From positions 5,590 through 45,072 of the forward strand of contig PLXP01000069.1 of the NCBI GenBank assembly GCA_003151435.1: DNA of 39,483 nucleotides, in the 5' to 3' direction. The first letter of the stretch is position 1. Each line of letters opens with the position of its first letter. The notes under the pieces were generated by a model. The model ran no database searches. It was not told where the DNA came from and worked only from the letters and a program-made list of their open reading frames with translations. The position numbers and the translations under genes are program-made. This DNA is from Acidobacteriaceae bacterium. Lineage in GTDB: Bacteria; Acidobacteriota; Terriglobia; Terriglobales; Acidobacteriaceae. Shown piece by piece: positions 1-7,558 of the stretch.

Positions 1-1826
1 GGACGCTTGACGCCTTTCGGCCAAGGCGTGCCCCAGGCGCGATTCTGGCCCAGCGGAAGATAGTCTGTTATCCCGGCTGCCTCGACGCCGGGGATTGCGC
101 CAACTCGGGCGAGGACCTGCTGGAAGATTGCAGTGCGCTTTTGGATGCTGGCCGCGGGTGTGGGAGCGTTGTCGTCGTATTCGACCTTGACCGCAGCGGC
201 GCGGTCGGGCTGAAAGCCGAGGTCGACATCGAGTACGTGGAGGAAACTGCGCAGCAGCAAGCCCGCCCCGACAAGGAGCATGCAGGCGAGTGCGACTTCA
301 GAGACGACGAGGACGGAGCGAATGCGCTCGTGCTTGCGGCTCTGACCGGAGCCGAGGCCGGAGTCCTTGAGCGACTCGTGCAGGTTGCCGCCGGCCATGC
401 GAAGGCCGGGGACGAGGCCGAAGAGGACGGCCGCGGAGACTGCGATGAGGAGCGTCCACGCGAGGGCGGCGCCGTCGATGTGCAGCGTGCTGAGCAGGGG
501 CAGTGCGATGGAGCCCTGATGCGCGAGCCAGGAGACAAGGATGAAGGCGAGTCCCAGTCCGAAGACCGCGCCGACGCAGGAGAGGATGAGGCTTTCTGTA
601 AGGAGCTGGCGCACGATGCGGCCGCGGCTGGCCCCGAGAGCGCAGCGCATGGCGAACTCCTTGGAGCGTGCGGCGGCGCGGGCCAGCAGCAGATTAGACA
701 GGTTGACGCAGGCGATGAGCAAAATCATGCCGACGGCGGACCACAAGACGATGAGAGCGCGATGCAGGCGTCCGCTGACGTAGTCCTTCAGCGGCACGGG
801 GACCACTGCGTTTGTATAGTTGCCGCACGACTGCGGTTGTTTGTTATTCCAGCACATGTGCGGCGCGACGGACGCTGCATCTTGTCGTGCCTGCGCAAGA
901 GAGATGCCGGGCTTGAGACGGCCGATGAAAGTAATGATGTTCCCCCAATCGCGGGGAGGACCGTAGAGGTTGAGCGGCGTGATGGCGTCGATCTTGGCGC
1001 CCGGAGAAAACACGGCCCCGAAGTCGAAACTCCGCGGCAGAACGCCGATCACTGTCGTCTGGCGGCCATTCATGTCGAATGCCTTGCCCACAATCGCGGG
1101 ATCCGCCGCGAACTGACGCCTCCACCACGCGTCGGTCAGCAATACCACCGGGGCAGCTCCGTTGCGCGCATCTTCCTGCGTGAACGACCGTCCCATGGCC
1201 GGCTGCACGCCGAGCACCTGGAAGAAATTCGAGATGACATCGATGCTTGTCGCCGGAATAGGGGGGCCGCCCAGGCTCAGGCTGAGATTGCCCGGGGTGG
1301 AGAAGGCGAAATATCCAGTCACATCCTGATAGGAACGGCTCTGCACGCGGAACTCATCGTAGGCGTCGGTGGAATACGTTGCGCAGGACAGGCCGCACTT
1401 GCTCGGAGGCGGAGCGATCCACACCAGCTGGTGCGCGTTGGGGAACGGCAGCGGGCGCAGCATGAGCGTGTTGACGACGCTGAAGACGGCGATGTTGGCG
1501 CCGATGCCGAGGGTGAGGATGAGCACGGCGACAGTGGTAAATCCGGGGTCGCGGAAGAGCGTGCGGAAAGTGTACTTCAGATCCTGCAGCAGGATGTCGA
1601 GATTCATCAGACCCCTCGTTTCACGATGTTGCTCTTTCGCCTGTTCCATGCCGCCGAATCGGACAAGCGCCTGGCGGCGCGCCTCGGCTGGAGGCATTCC
1701 ACGTTCGATGTTTTCCTCGATGGCCATGTCGAGGTGCGCGGCCATCTCGGCTTCAAGGTCCGCATCATGAGCGCGCTTGCGAAATAGCGCGCGCAATCGG
1801 CCGAATGTGCGCCGGAGGCCACTCAT
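1..1826 (-). CDS. ADOP-type ABC transporter permease (FtsX/MacB family), C-terminus outside window
   Basis: An open reading frame runs leftward from ATG 1826-1824 to the window edge without a stop, about 608 residues; the C-terminal part lies outside. The N-terminus (about residues 1-75) is a soluble permease prefix region. A transmembrane helix follows at about 85-110 (motif LTLGIGANIAVFSVVNTLML), then a MacB-type periplasmic core. An FtsX core with several helices comes next, including LIACVNLSNLLLARAAARSK and the repeated LVVSEVALACMLLVGAGLLL. There is no ATPase domain, which fits the acidobacterial duplicated orphan permease group (usually over 800 residues). The start overlaps the padR stop by four bases (ATGA), so the pair is translationally coupled and probably co-regulated by that PadR. 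Transport substrate is unknown. The frame is unambiguous because it stays open for 1.8 kb and matches the family throughout. Confidence 0.9.
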   Translation of the reverse strand, partial: MSGLRRTFGRLRALFRKRAHDADLEAEMAAHLDMAIEENIERGMPPAEARRQALVRFGGMEQAKEQHRETRGLMNLDILLQDLKYTFRTLFRDPGFTTVAVLILTLGIGANIAVFSVVNTLMLRPLPFPNAHQLVWIAPPPSKCGLSCATYSTDAYDEFRVQSRSYQDVTGYFAFSTPGNLSLSLGGPPIPATSIDVISNFFQVLGVQPAMGRSFTQEDARNGAAPVVLLTDAWWRRQFAADPAIVGKAFDMNGRQTTVIGVLPRSFDFGAVFSPGAKIDAITPLNLYGPPRDWGNIITFIGRLKPGISLAQARQDAASVAPHMCWNNKQPQSCGNYTNAVVPVPLKDYVSGRLHRALIVLWSAVGMILLIACVNLSNLLLARAAARSKEFAMRCALGASRGRIVRQLLTESLILSCVGAVFGLGLAFILVSWLAHQGSIALPLLSTLHIDGAALAWTLLIAVSAAVLFGLVPGLRMAGGNLHESLKDSGLGSGQSRKHERIRSVLVVSEVALACMLLVGAGLLLRSFLHVLDVDLGFQPDRAAAVKVEYDDNAPTPAASIQKRTAIFQQVLARVGAIPGVEAAGITDYLPLGQNRAWGTPWPKGVKR

Positions 1827-2182
1827 GCGGGCTCCTCGTCGGCCACCGTGCCCATCGCCAGTACGCGGTCCATGACGCCGGTGATGCGCCCCCAGTATTC
1901 GGCGTCGGCGGCGAGCTTGCGCCGGCCCGCTTTGGTGATGGAGTAAAACTTTGCTTTGCGATTGTTGCCGGAGACACCCCAACTGGACGCAATCCAGCCG
2001 CGCTGGTCTAAACGAACGAGCGAAGCGTAGATAGTGCCCTGATTGAGCAGGACCTGGTTCCCACTGACCTGCTCAATGCGGCGCGCGATGCCGTAGCCGT
2101 GGAGCGAGCCCATGGCCGCTAGGGTATGCAGCACCATCAGGTCGAGGGTGCCCTGCAGCAGATCGAGTTTGGAGGATGGCAT
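1823..2182 (-). CDS. PadR family transcriptional regulator
   Basis: This 119-residue PadR-type winged-helix repressor has the typical start LDLLQGTLDLMVLHTLA, then GYGIARRIEQ, a recognition helix region (NQGTIYASLVRLDQRGWI) and a beta wing (NRKAKFYSITKAGRRKL). A short C-terminal helix would support dimerisation. A longer frame is open upstream, but the ATG at 2182 is preferred. It is preceded by a strong AGGAGG Shine-Dalgarno about five bases away, and family homology begins exactly there. The stop overlaps the start of the ADOP permease by four bases. PadR next to ADOP permeases is a recurrent acidobacterial pairing, and the regulator probably controls its own operon. The ligand is unknown. 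Confidence 0.92.
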   Translation of the reverse strand: MPSSKLDLLQGTLDLMVLHTLAAMGSLHGYGIARRIEQVSGNQVLLNQGTIYASLVRLDQRGWIASSWGVSGNNRKAKFYSITKAGRRKLAADAEYWGRITGVMDRVLAMGTVADEEPA

Positions 2183-2263
2183 CCAGCCCTCCTGTTGGAC
2201 TACCACACAAGGGTCGCACAAATCATGTGGGGACGCCACAACAAAGTTTGGCAACACCGCAAC

Positions 2264-2587
2264 TCAGGATCGACGTAATGCGAACTGAGTATGGTTGGCG
2301 GGAAAGGCTCGTCGTCCCGTGGCACAGTGCGCGGTGATGTTCAATACTTTTGGTGCACGTTTGCCGGAGGAAAAAAACCAGAGGGATCTCTCATTCATGA
2401 CGAGCGCGACTGCGCTGCGCAAGCGTGCCTTGTCGGGATCGTTAGCGGTGCGAAGCCTGGGGACACTGATTACCAGAAATCTACGCAACTCCGAATCGAT
2501 GATGGGGAAAGCAATTGGCCACAGCCGCGTCAATTCGCCCACGATGACAATCTCACTTGGGGCCAGTGCCGAGACGATCATGTGCAT
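2264..2587 (-). pseudogene. ROK-family (sugar kinase/repressor) C-terminal fragment
   Basis: The minus-strand frame reads MIVSALAPSEIVIVGELTRL, then WPIAFPIIDSELRRF and ARLRSAVALVMNE. This follows the C-terminal end of ROK proteins (LxPexIVIGGEvTraw ... pRLRGAaaLv). The N-terminal ATP-binding and zinc/HTH parts are missing. A TAA stop lies in frame four codons before the first ATG (2587), so the upstream part is gone and not merely unannotated. The last roughly 40 codons do not resemble the family and probably read into non-coding DNA. I see a decayed gene end; the family assignment comes from motif memory and is moderate. Confidence 0.5.
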
Positions 2588-2614
2588 CGGACATGGTTAA
2601 TGGATTTAGTTTTG

Positions 2615-2635
2615 TGATGTTATCGGCTAACATCA
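2615..2635. promoter_or_regulatory. Palindromic operator-like site TGATGTTA-N5-TAACATCA
   Basis: A perfect 8-bp inverted repeat separated by TCGGC spans these bases, and additional weaker symmetry (GGATTT ... AAATCC) flanks it. The arms with a central CG resemble operators of LacI/ROK-type sugar regulators. It sits exactly at the front of a LacI-like relic and just behind a ROK fragment. Whether anything still binds it is unknown. Confidence 0.45.
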
Positions 2636-2835
2636 AAATCCAGGATGCTGCGGAAAGTGGTAAACGCCGGCGTTTCTCACTCAACCACGAGAGGATCCAG
2701 GGAAATGTCAGTCCTGACCGTAAAGCGACGATCGAGCGAGTTATGACCGGATTTGATATCGGGAAGTCGCCAAGTGGCCTGAAAACTCATGAAAGACCCG
2801 GACAGGAGGAGTGCCGGCCGGGTGGCGAAATCTAG
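2617..2835 (+). pseudogene. Degraded LacI-type regulator N-terminal relic (tentative)
   Basis: The frame from ATG 2617 reads NIKIQDAAESG, then a scrambled stretch, then GNVSPDRKATIERVM and GKSPSGLKTHERP. Intact LacI-family proteins begin IKDVAxxAGVSxxTVSRVLN, followed by VSPexRxrVlxAIxeLgYRPNxxArsLkt. The order and spacing fit a LacI helix-turn-helix and hinge in which the recognition helix has been destroyed. The frame ends at TAG 2833-2835, with no ligand-binding domain. Together with the adjacent ROK fragment and palindrome it suggests the ruin of a sugar-utilisation regulatory locus. The resemblance is weak enough that a chance open frame is possible. Confidence 0.3.
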
Positions 2836-2930
2836 AGGGCGCGCAATCGCTGTTAAGGTTACGGGAGTCGAGGGGAATCCCTGTGCCATACTGGGTCTGA
2901 TTTCGCTTAACGGGACAGGGCGCCACCAGG

Positions 2931-3410
2931 ATGCTGACCACACCCAATCCGGAGCTTTTGCGCCGCGCCATTGCGCTGGCCACAGAAAATGTTGTGAGTG
3001 GACGCGGGGGGCCGTTTGCCGCGGTCATCGTGCGCGACGGTCGCATCGTGGCCGAAGCCGCGAATTCGGTGACCGCGACCTGTGACCCCACCGCCCACGG
3101 CGAAGTGAACGCCATTCGCGCCGCGGGCAAGGCTCTGGGCACCTTCACACTGGCCGGATGCGAGCTTTATACCAGTTGTGAGCCTTGCCCCATGTGCCTG
3201 GCGGCCTCGTATTGGGCGCGCCTTGATGCGATCTTCTATGGCTGCTCCGCCGCCGACGCCGCGCGCGCCGGTTTTGACGATGTGTTTCTTTACCAGGAGT
3301 TCCGCAAGGACCAGCCCGCGCGTTCGCTGCCCGCCACGCAACTGCTTGGCGACGAAGCCTGGGCCAGCTTCGCGGCGTGGATCGCTTCGCCGGTCAAAGT
3401 TAAGTACTAG
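2931..3410 (+). CDS. Nucleoside deaminase of the cytidine deaminase fold (guanine deaminase-like)
   Basis: This 159-residue zinc deaminase is about the length of Bacillus GuaD. The catalytic zinc motif is complete: HGEVNAIR supplies the His ligand and the proton-shuttling Glu, and EPCPMCLAA supplies the two Cys ligands. The early GGPFAAVIVRDG motif is typical of the GuaD/TadA branch. A role in purine salvage (guanine to xanthine) is the best guess from length and the HGEVNAIR/EPCPMC context. TadA-like tRNA deaminase is less likely, because the substrate loop and C-terminal tail (about 105-159) differ. The ATG at 2931 is preceded by CAGG only, a weak ribosome site. The stop codon's last base is also the first base of an inverted-repeat element, and the gene converges on the alpha-galactosidase. 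Confidence 0.82.
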   Translation: MLTTPNPELLRRAIALATENVVSGRGGPFAAVIVRDGRIVAEAANSVTATCDPTAHGEVNAIRAAGKALGTFTLAGCELYTSCEPCPMCLAASYWARLDAIFYGCSAADAARAGFDDVFLYQEFRKDQPARSLPATQLLGDEAWASFAAWIASPVKVKY

Positions 3411-3536
3411 GTCTCTGACCGCGTGATTTCGTGCCTTGCGACGGAGGGCTGTGGTATCCCATCCTGGGCGCAAAAAACAAAGACGCGCCGAGGGTGGGGC
3501 ACCCGGCATTGGTACAACATCACGCGGTCAGAGACC
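3410..3536. repeat. 127-bp palindromic intergenic element with 18-bp perfect terminal inverted repeats
   Basis: The left arm GGTCTCTGACCGCGTGAT (3410-3427) is exactly complementary to the right arm ATCACGCGGTCAGAGACC (3519-3536). Inside, a second imperfect stem pairs the region near 3453-3470 (TATCCCATCCTGGGCGC) with 3484-3505 (GCGCCGAGGGTGGGGCACCC). The internal GGGTGGGGCACCC unit recurs in intergenic DNA of acidobacterial genomes as I remember them. The element resembles a small non-autonomous palindromic repeat or a MITE and contains no gene. It abuts the deaminase stop codon. Confidence 0.7.
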
Positions 3537-3549
3537 CGGTTGGTCCAGG

Positions 3550-3585
3550 GTAACCGGCGTCTTCCGCATGGAAGACACCGGTTAC
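3550..3585. terminator. Bidirectional hairpin terminator
   Basis: GTAACCGGCGTCTTCC (3550-3565) pairs with GGAAGACACCGGTTAC (3570-3585), a 16-bp stem with one mismatch and a four-base GCAT loop. It lies between the convergent deaminase and alpha-galactosidase genes, eight bases beyond the latter's stop. There is no long U-tract on either side, so termination strength is inferred from stem length. Confidence 0.65.
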
Positions 3586-3593
3586 AGTCAAGC

Positions 3594-5849
3594 CTATTTG
3601 CGGTCCAGCCGGAAAGCCGCGGCTTGAAAATCTCCGCGGAATCCCTCGTCCATATCCAGGCCATGATTCATCCACCAGGCTCCGCTGGCCACTTGCGGAG
3701 TGCCCGCCAGCGCCTTCCCCTCGATGGGGCTCAATGCGTATTGCTGCGCGGGGTCCAGTCCCTTCAGCTTCAGCCGTGGAAACGTTCGTCCTTCCTGCGT
3801 GGAGTGAATGAAAGCAAACACAACGGACTGGCTCTTGTCGTGGCTCACCGTTTGCGTAGCTGAAAACTCGCTGTCGTTGCGCGGCGAGATGAGGCGGTAG
3901 AGGTCACCCTGAACGATGGTGGGCTGCACAGCGTGATAGGCGGCGATCAGCCGCTTAGCTGTGGCAGTTTCCTCATCGTTCCACTTGGCGATGTTGGCGC
4001 CGATTCCAAGTGAGCCTTGCATCGAGCTGAGCATGCGGTAGCTTAGCGATGACGAACGCTTGTTGAGCCAATGCGGCGAATCCGTGACCCAGGCCATCAT
4101 CACCTGGGGAGTATAGGCATAGGTGAATCCGTCCTGCTGCGTCAGGCGGTCGAAGGGATCGGTGTTGTCCGAGGGCCACACCTCGTCCGCGTAACGCAGA
4201 ATTCCAAGGTCCACTCGTCCGCCACCGCCAGAGCAGGATTCCAGCTCCACCTTCGGGTGCTTGCGCTGAAGCTCCGCCAGAATGCTGTAAAGGTTGCGCG
4301 TGAACTCGACGTAGACTTTCTTCTGCTCTGCCGGCGGCAACTGGTCCCATCCCGGCTCGCTCCAGTTGCGGTTGTAATCCCACTTCAAGAAGGCAATGTC
4401 GTTTTCCGTGAGCAGCTTGTCAAGAAAGCCCAACACGTAGTCGCGCACGTCGGCGCGGGCGAGGTTCAGTACAAGTTGATTGCGCTGTTCCGATCGCGGC
4501 CTTCCGGGAAAGTTCAACACCCAATCCGGATGCTTGCGATAAAGATCCGAGTCGGGGTTCACCATCTCCGGTTCAACCCACAGGCCAAAGTCCATTCCCA
4601 GCGAGTGAACTTTATCGATCAGCGGCTTGAGCCCGTGCGGAAATTTTTGCTGATTCACATACCAGTCGCCGAGGCCCGCATGGTCGTCCTTCCGCTGGCC
4701 AAACCACCCGTCGTCCATCACAAAGCGATCTACGCCCAGCGCCGCGGCCTTTTCTGCCAGTGCCATCTGCCCTGCCTCATCCACTCTGAACTCGGTGGCC
4801 TCCCACGAGTTGTAAATCACGGGCCGCGGCTTGGGCGCGTTCTTCTGGTCCTGCCTGTGCGGAAGGATGTGATCAATTTCAAAGCGGTGCAGTTTGCGCG
4901 AAGCCCCTCCCAGCCCGTTGGCCGCATAGCCTCCGTAAAACACGGGCGTCTCAAGCTTCTCGCCTGGATGCAGCACGTAACCAAAGTCGAAAGGATTGAA
5001 GCCGCCCGTTACACGCACGGCATCAAGCTGATCCTGCTCGACGGTGATGCGCCACGAGCCGCTCCAAGCCAGCGCACCGAACCACACATCGCCTTGATCT
5101 TCGTTGGACTCGCCGGCCTGGATCGCAAACCACGGATTGGCCCGATGCCCGGTCGAGCCGCGGCGGCTCTCGATCACGCGCGCGCCCGTCTTCACCGCTT
5201 CCTGGGTCAGCGTCCACTCGCCCGCCCAGCGGCCGGTGAGGTAATTCAATGTGTAATGGGATGGAGGCAGGGCCCACGCCGCAGCGGCTGCCTGTTCCAC
5301 GGTCACGGGCTGCGCCTCGCGATTTTCAATGGTGGCTGACCGCGCCAGAATTCCGCTGTGCGGCTCCATCGTATAGTGCAGGGTCACGTAGATTTTGCGT
5401 TGAATGTCCTTGAGCACTACGTCAACTCCGTCCGGGCGGACGGTGTGGCTATCGTAATGCAGCACCAGGTCGCGGTTGCCATCGGCGAAGGTGACCTTCA
5501 GCGCCGGCTCCATGAACAAACCCGCGCCCCAGCCCGCATACTCCTGCGGCGTGTTCGAGTAAGGCGAATCAAACGAAGCCCACTCCGGCATCGGTCGGGC
5601 CTGCGGAAAAGCATCCGTCGCCGCCAACCGTCCGCCCCAATAGAGCTGCTGCAGTTCTCCGCGAGGATTCACGCCGAACACATAGGAGACGCCTTCGCCA
5701 TCGATCCGGAAGACCTTGGTGGCGGCGTCGAAGGCTACCGCTGAGGGCTGTGCTGCGATCACAGTGGCCATCATAAAGAACGGCGCCATCAGCAGACCAG
5801 CAACGGTGCGCAGAACGACTGTGGAAATGAGCGATTTCGATGTGTGCAT
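3594..5849 (-). CDS. Secreted alpha-galactosidase, GH36 family
   Basis: This 751-residue enzyme should release terminal alpha-galactose from oligosaccharides or galactomannans outside the cytoplasm. After a signal peptide (MHTSKSLIST ... ATVIAAQP, about residues 1-34) comes the N-terminal beta-sandwich. The catalytic barrel follows, with RFVMDDGWFG, GLWVEPEMVNPDSD, the nucleophile Asp near residue 491 in FLKWDYNRNW, ESCSGGGGRVDLG, and the acid/base Asp near 561 in WPSDNTDPFDR. A C-terminal beta domain ends the protein. All GH36 landmarks are present. The frame is open 24 codons further upstream, but ATG 5849 gives a clean signal peptide and a short purine-rich GAGAGAG ribosome site. It stands alone, 201 bases downstream of the hydrogenase operon and on the same strand. 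Its own promoter is expected in that gap. Confidence 0.93.
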   Translation of the reverse strand: MHTSKSLISTVVLRTVAGLLMAPFFMMATVIAAQPSAVAFDAATKVFRIDGEGVSYVFGVNPRGELQQLYWGGRLAATDAFPQARPMPEWASFDSPYSNTPQEYAGWGAGLFMEPALKVTFADGNRDLVLHYDSHTVRPDGVDVVLKDIQRKIYVTLHYTMEPHSGILARSATIENREAQPVTVEQAAAAAWALPPSHYTLNYLTGRWAGEWTLTQEAVKTGARVIESRRGSTGHRANPWFAIQAGESNEDQGDVWFGALAWSGSWRITVEQDQLDAVRVTGGFNPFDFGYVLHPGEKLETPVFYGGYAANGLGGASRKLHRFEIDHILPHRQDQKNAPKPRPVIYNSWEATEFRVDEAGQMALAEKAAALGVDRFVMDDGWFGQRKDDHAGLGDWYVNQQKFPHGLKPLIDKVHSLGMDFGLWVEPEMVNPDSDLYRKHPDWVLNFPGRPRSEQRNQLVLNLARADVRDYVLGFLDKLLTENDIAFLKWDYNRNWSEPGWDQLPPAEQKKVYVEFTRNLYSILAELQRKHPKVELESCSGGGGRVDLGILRYADEVWPSDNTDPFDRLTQQDGFTYAYTPQVMMAWVTDSPHWLNKRSSSLSYRMLSSMQGSLGIGANIAKWNDEETATAKRLIAAYHAVQPTIVQGDLYRLISPRNDSEFSATQTVSHDKSQSVVFAFIHSTQEGRTFPRLKLKGLDPAQQYALSPIEGKALAGTPQVASGAWWMNHGLDMDEGFRGDFQAAAFRLDRK

Positions 5850-5934
5850 TGGGGGACTCTCTCGATTCGCTCGCATCATACCATTTCGCGCGTGTAGCGC
5901 CGCCGAGAACAATGCGACCAATTAGCTGCGGCCG

Positions 5935-6019
5935 TGCATCAACCGATGCAGCTGCAGCAGGGATAAGGAAGCTTGCGTGGCGACATTTCGCGCACAACGC
6001 AAATCGTGCGTGTCACGCA
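5935..6019. promoter_or_regulatory. Intergenic region with two palindromes between hydrogenase operon and alpha-galactosidase
   Basis: Two perfect small inverted repeats lie here. TGCATC-AACC-GATGCA (5935-5950) could fold as a hairpin, and TGCGTG-T-CACGCA (6007-6019) looks like a protein operator. They sit between the stop of the large hydrogenase subunit (6051) and the alpha-galactosidase start (5849), so they may end the former transcript and control the latter. No confident -35/-10 pair was identified. Confidence 0.3.
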
Positions 6020-6050
6020 GGCGCAAGTCGTCTCCCGAGACTAAGCTGTG

Positions 6051-7133
6051 CTATCTGTCAGTGCATGAATAGCAGGGATCGATCGAAGCCTGAATCAGGG
6101 GTGTGTCGGCGAGGCGAGCTCCCATCACCATATAGCGTATCGCCGGCATGTTGGCGAATGTGGGCGTGCGCACGTGCACCCTGGCGGGATTGCGGGAATT
6201 CTCTTTCCACGACACGCTGTACATGACTTCGCCACGGGGCGCTTCGACGCGGCTGACTGCAGTTCCGGCGGAGAACACGACTTTAGCCTCGCCTGTATCA
6301 ATCGGGCCGGACGGCATTTTCGCGAGTGCCTGGCGAAGGATGCCGCAGGTTTCCATAATCTCAAGCGCACGAACCAGCAGGCGCGCGCGAACGTCGCCAG
6401 CCTCCTCTACCGGCGTTTTGAATTCGAGCTCAGAGTAGGCCGCATAAGGAGCGGCGCGGCGCAGGTCCTGGGGCACGCCGGAGGCTCTTGCGGTGGGCCC
6501 GACAACGCCGCAGGAGACAGCTTTCTCGTGGGTCAGCACGCCGATGCCGGCACAGCGCGAGCGCGCCGTGGTGCTGGTCGTGAAGATGGGGATGATGGTG
6601 CTGACCATCTCGCGTTCCAGTTGCTCCACCATGCCCAGCACGGCGAGAGGGTCAGCGATGTCACGATTCACGCCGCCGATGCGATTCATCGAGTAGTTGA
6701 CGCGATTTCCAGAGATCGCCTGCAGTACGTCCATCACCTTTTCCCGGATGGCGAAGCACTCCATGAACATGGTCTTGAAGCCCATGAGCTTGGCGGCGAT
6801 GCCTGCCCACAGAACGTGCGAGTGAAGGCGCTCCAACTCCGCCATGACGACGCGGATGTAAAGGGCGCGCGGGGGCGGCGTGAGGCCGGTCAACTGCTCC
6901 ATTGCCTGGCAGAGTGTGAGTGTGTGGATGTTGGAGCAGATGCCGCACACGCGTTCCATCAGGGCGACCACTTGGATATAGTTGCGCGTTTCCGCCAGGT
7001 GTTCGATGCCACGAAAGTTGAAACCGATATGCAGTTTCGCATCCTGCACGGTCTCGCCTTCGCAGATCATATCCAGCTTGTAAGGCTCTTCCAATGCGGG
7101 GTGGTAGGGCCCCATGGGCATCTTGTAGCTCAT
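6051..7133 (-). CDS. [NiFe] hydrogenase large (catalytic) subunit, group 4 / NuoD-like
   Basis: This 360-residue catalytic subunit would carry the Ni-Fe(CN)2CO centre that interconverts protons and H2. The N-terminal ligand motif ERVCGICSNIH places Cys63 and Cys66. The C-terminal motif DPCYSCTDR places Cys354 and Cys357 as the last nine residues. All four ligands are therefore kept, which separates it from true complex I NuoD. The protein ends right after the second motif with no cleavable C-terminal tail. That is known for CooH/Ech-type and sensor hydrogenases, which mature without the endopeptidase step. Last gene of the six-gene operon; its start overlaps the NuoC-like stop by four bases (ATGA). 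No hyp maturation genes are in the window, so they must be elsewhere. Confidence 0.93.
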   Translation of the reverse strand: MSYKMPMGPYHPALEEPYKLDMICEGETVQDAKLHIGFNFRGIEHLAETRNYIQVVALMERVCGICSNIHTLTLCQAMEQLTGLTPPPRALYIRVVMAELERLHSHVLWAGIAAKLMGFKTMFMECFAIREKVMDVLQAISGNRVNYSMNRIGGVNRDIADPLAVLGMVEQLEREMVSTIIPIFTTSTTARSRCAGIGVLTHEKAVSCGVVGPTARASGVPQDLRRAAPYAAYSELEFKTPVEEAGDVRARLLVRALEIMETCGILRQALAKMPSGPIDTGEAKVVFSAGTAVSRVEAPRGEVMYSVSWKENSRNPARVHVRTPTFANMPAIRYMVMGARLADTPLIQASIDPCYSCTDR

Positions 7134-7558
7134 TTGGCCACCTCGCGCAGATTCACGCCCAGCTTGTCACCGGGGCGCAGCAAGAGCGGTTCGTATTCGC
7201 GGCCAGCAAAGTCGATGGCAAAGCCTTCGTGCACCTCGCGCTCGATCCAGTCAACGGCTTCGCAGAGGTCATAGATGCTGTCGATGGAGTTGCCGGAGAT
7301 GTGGAAAGTAAAGCCCAGCAACTTTCCACCGAGATCCCAAAGATATTCGAGGCGAAAGCCGTCGTTGCCGGGCAACTCGGTTGCTGTGATGGTCACAAAG
7401 CGAGCATGGATAGCGTTCATGGCTGTGGCGAGCTCGCGTACATCCATCTGCTGGGAAGTGAACCAGTAGACGCCACCCTTCTGGACCCAATCGCTCTCGA
7501 CGTCCAGGTTTTGCGCAGCGTTCTCGATCGCGCCTGGAACACTCTCGACGATGTTCAT
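7130..7558 (-). CDS. NuoC-like (30-kDa subunit) hydrogenase component
   Basis: This 142-residue soluble subunit resembles NuoC, EchD and the N-terminal part of HycE, which packs against the catalytic subunit. Visible features are the mixed beta/alpha core (RFVTITATELP, FRLEYLWDLGG) and the typical end EVHEGFAIDFAGREYEPLLL. The frame is open much further upstream, but the ATG at 7558 is the start: it overlaps the ferredoxin-subunit stop (ATGA) and homology starts there. Its stop overlaps the next start in the same way. It binds no cofactor, so its role is structural. Being separate from the NuoD-like gene, the arrangement is like Ech rather than E. coli HycE, where the two are fused. Confidence 0.88.
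   Translation of the reverse strand: MNIVESVPGAIENAAQNLDVESDWVQKGGVYWFTSQQMDVRELATAMNAIHARFVTITATELPGNDGFRLEYLWDLGGKLLGFTFHISGNSIDSIYDLCEAVDWIEREVHEGFAIDFAGREYEPLLLRPGDKLGVNLREVAK

Noticed and set aside
141..1787. Long plus-strand open frame (548 codons) at the left edge
   Set aside because: It is antisense to the ADOP permease, which has clear family motifs throughout; its own translation is Arg/Glu/Asp-rich without any recognisable domain, typical of a GC-rich shadow.
4071..5339. Plus-strand 422-codon frame
   Set aside because: It is antisense to the GH36 alpha-galactosidase and has no family resemblance.
6174..7274. Plus-strand 366-codon frame
   Set aside because: It is the shadow of the NuoD-like and NuoC-like genes, whose motifs are complete on the other strand.
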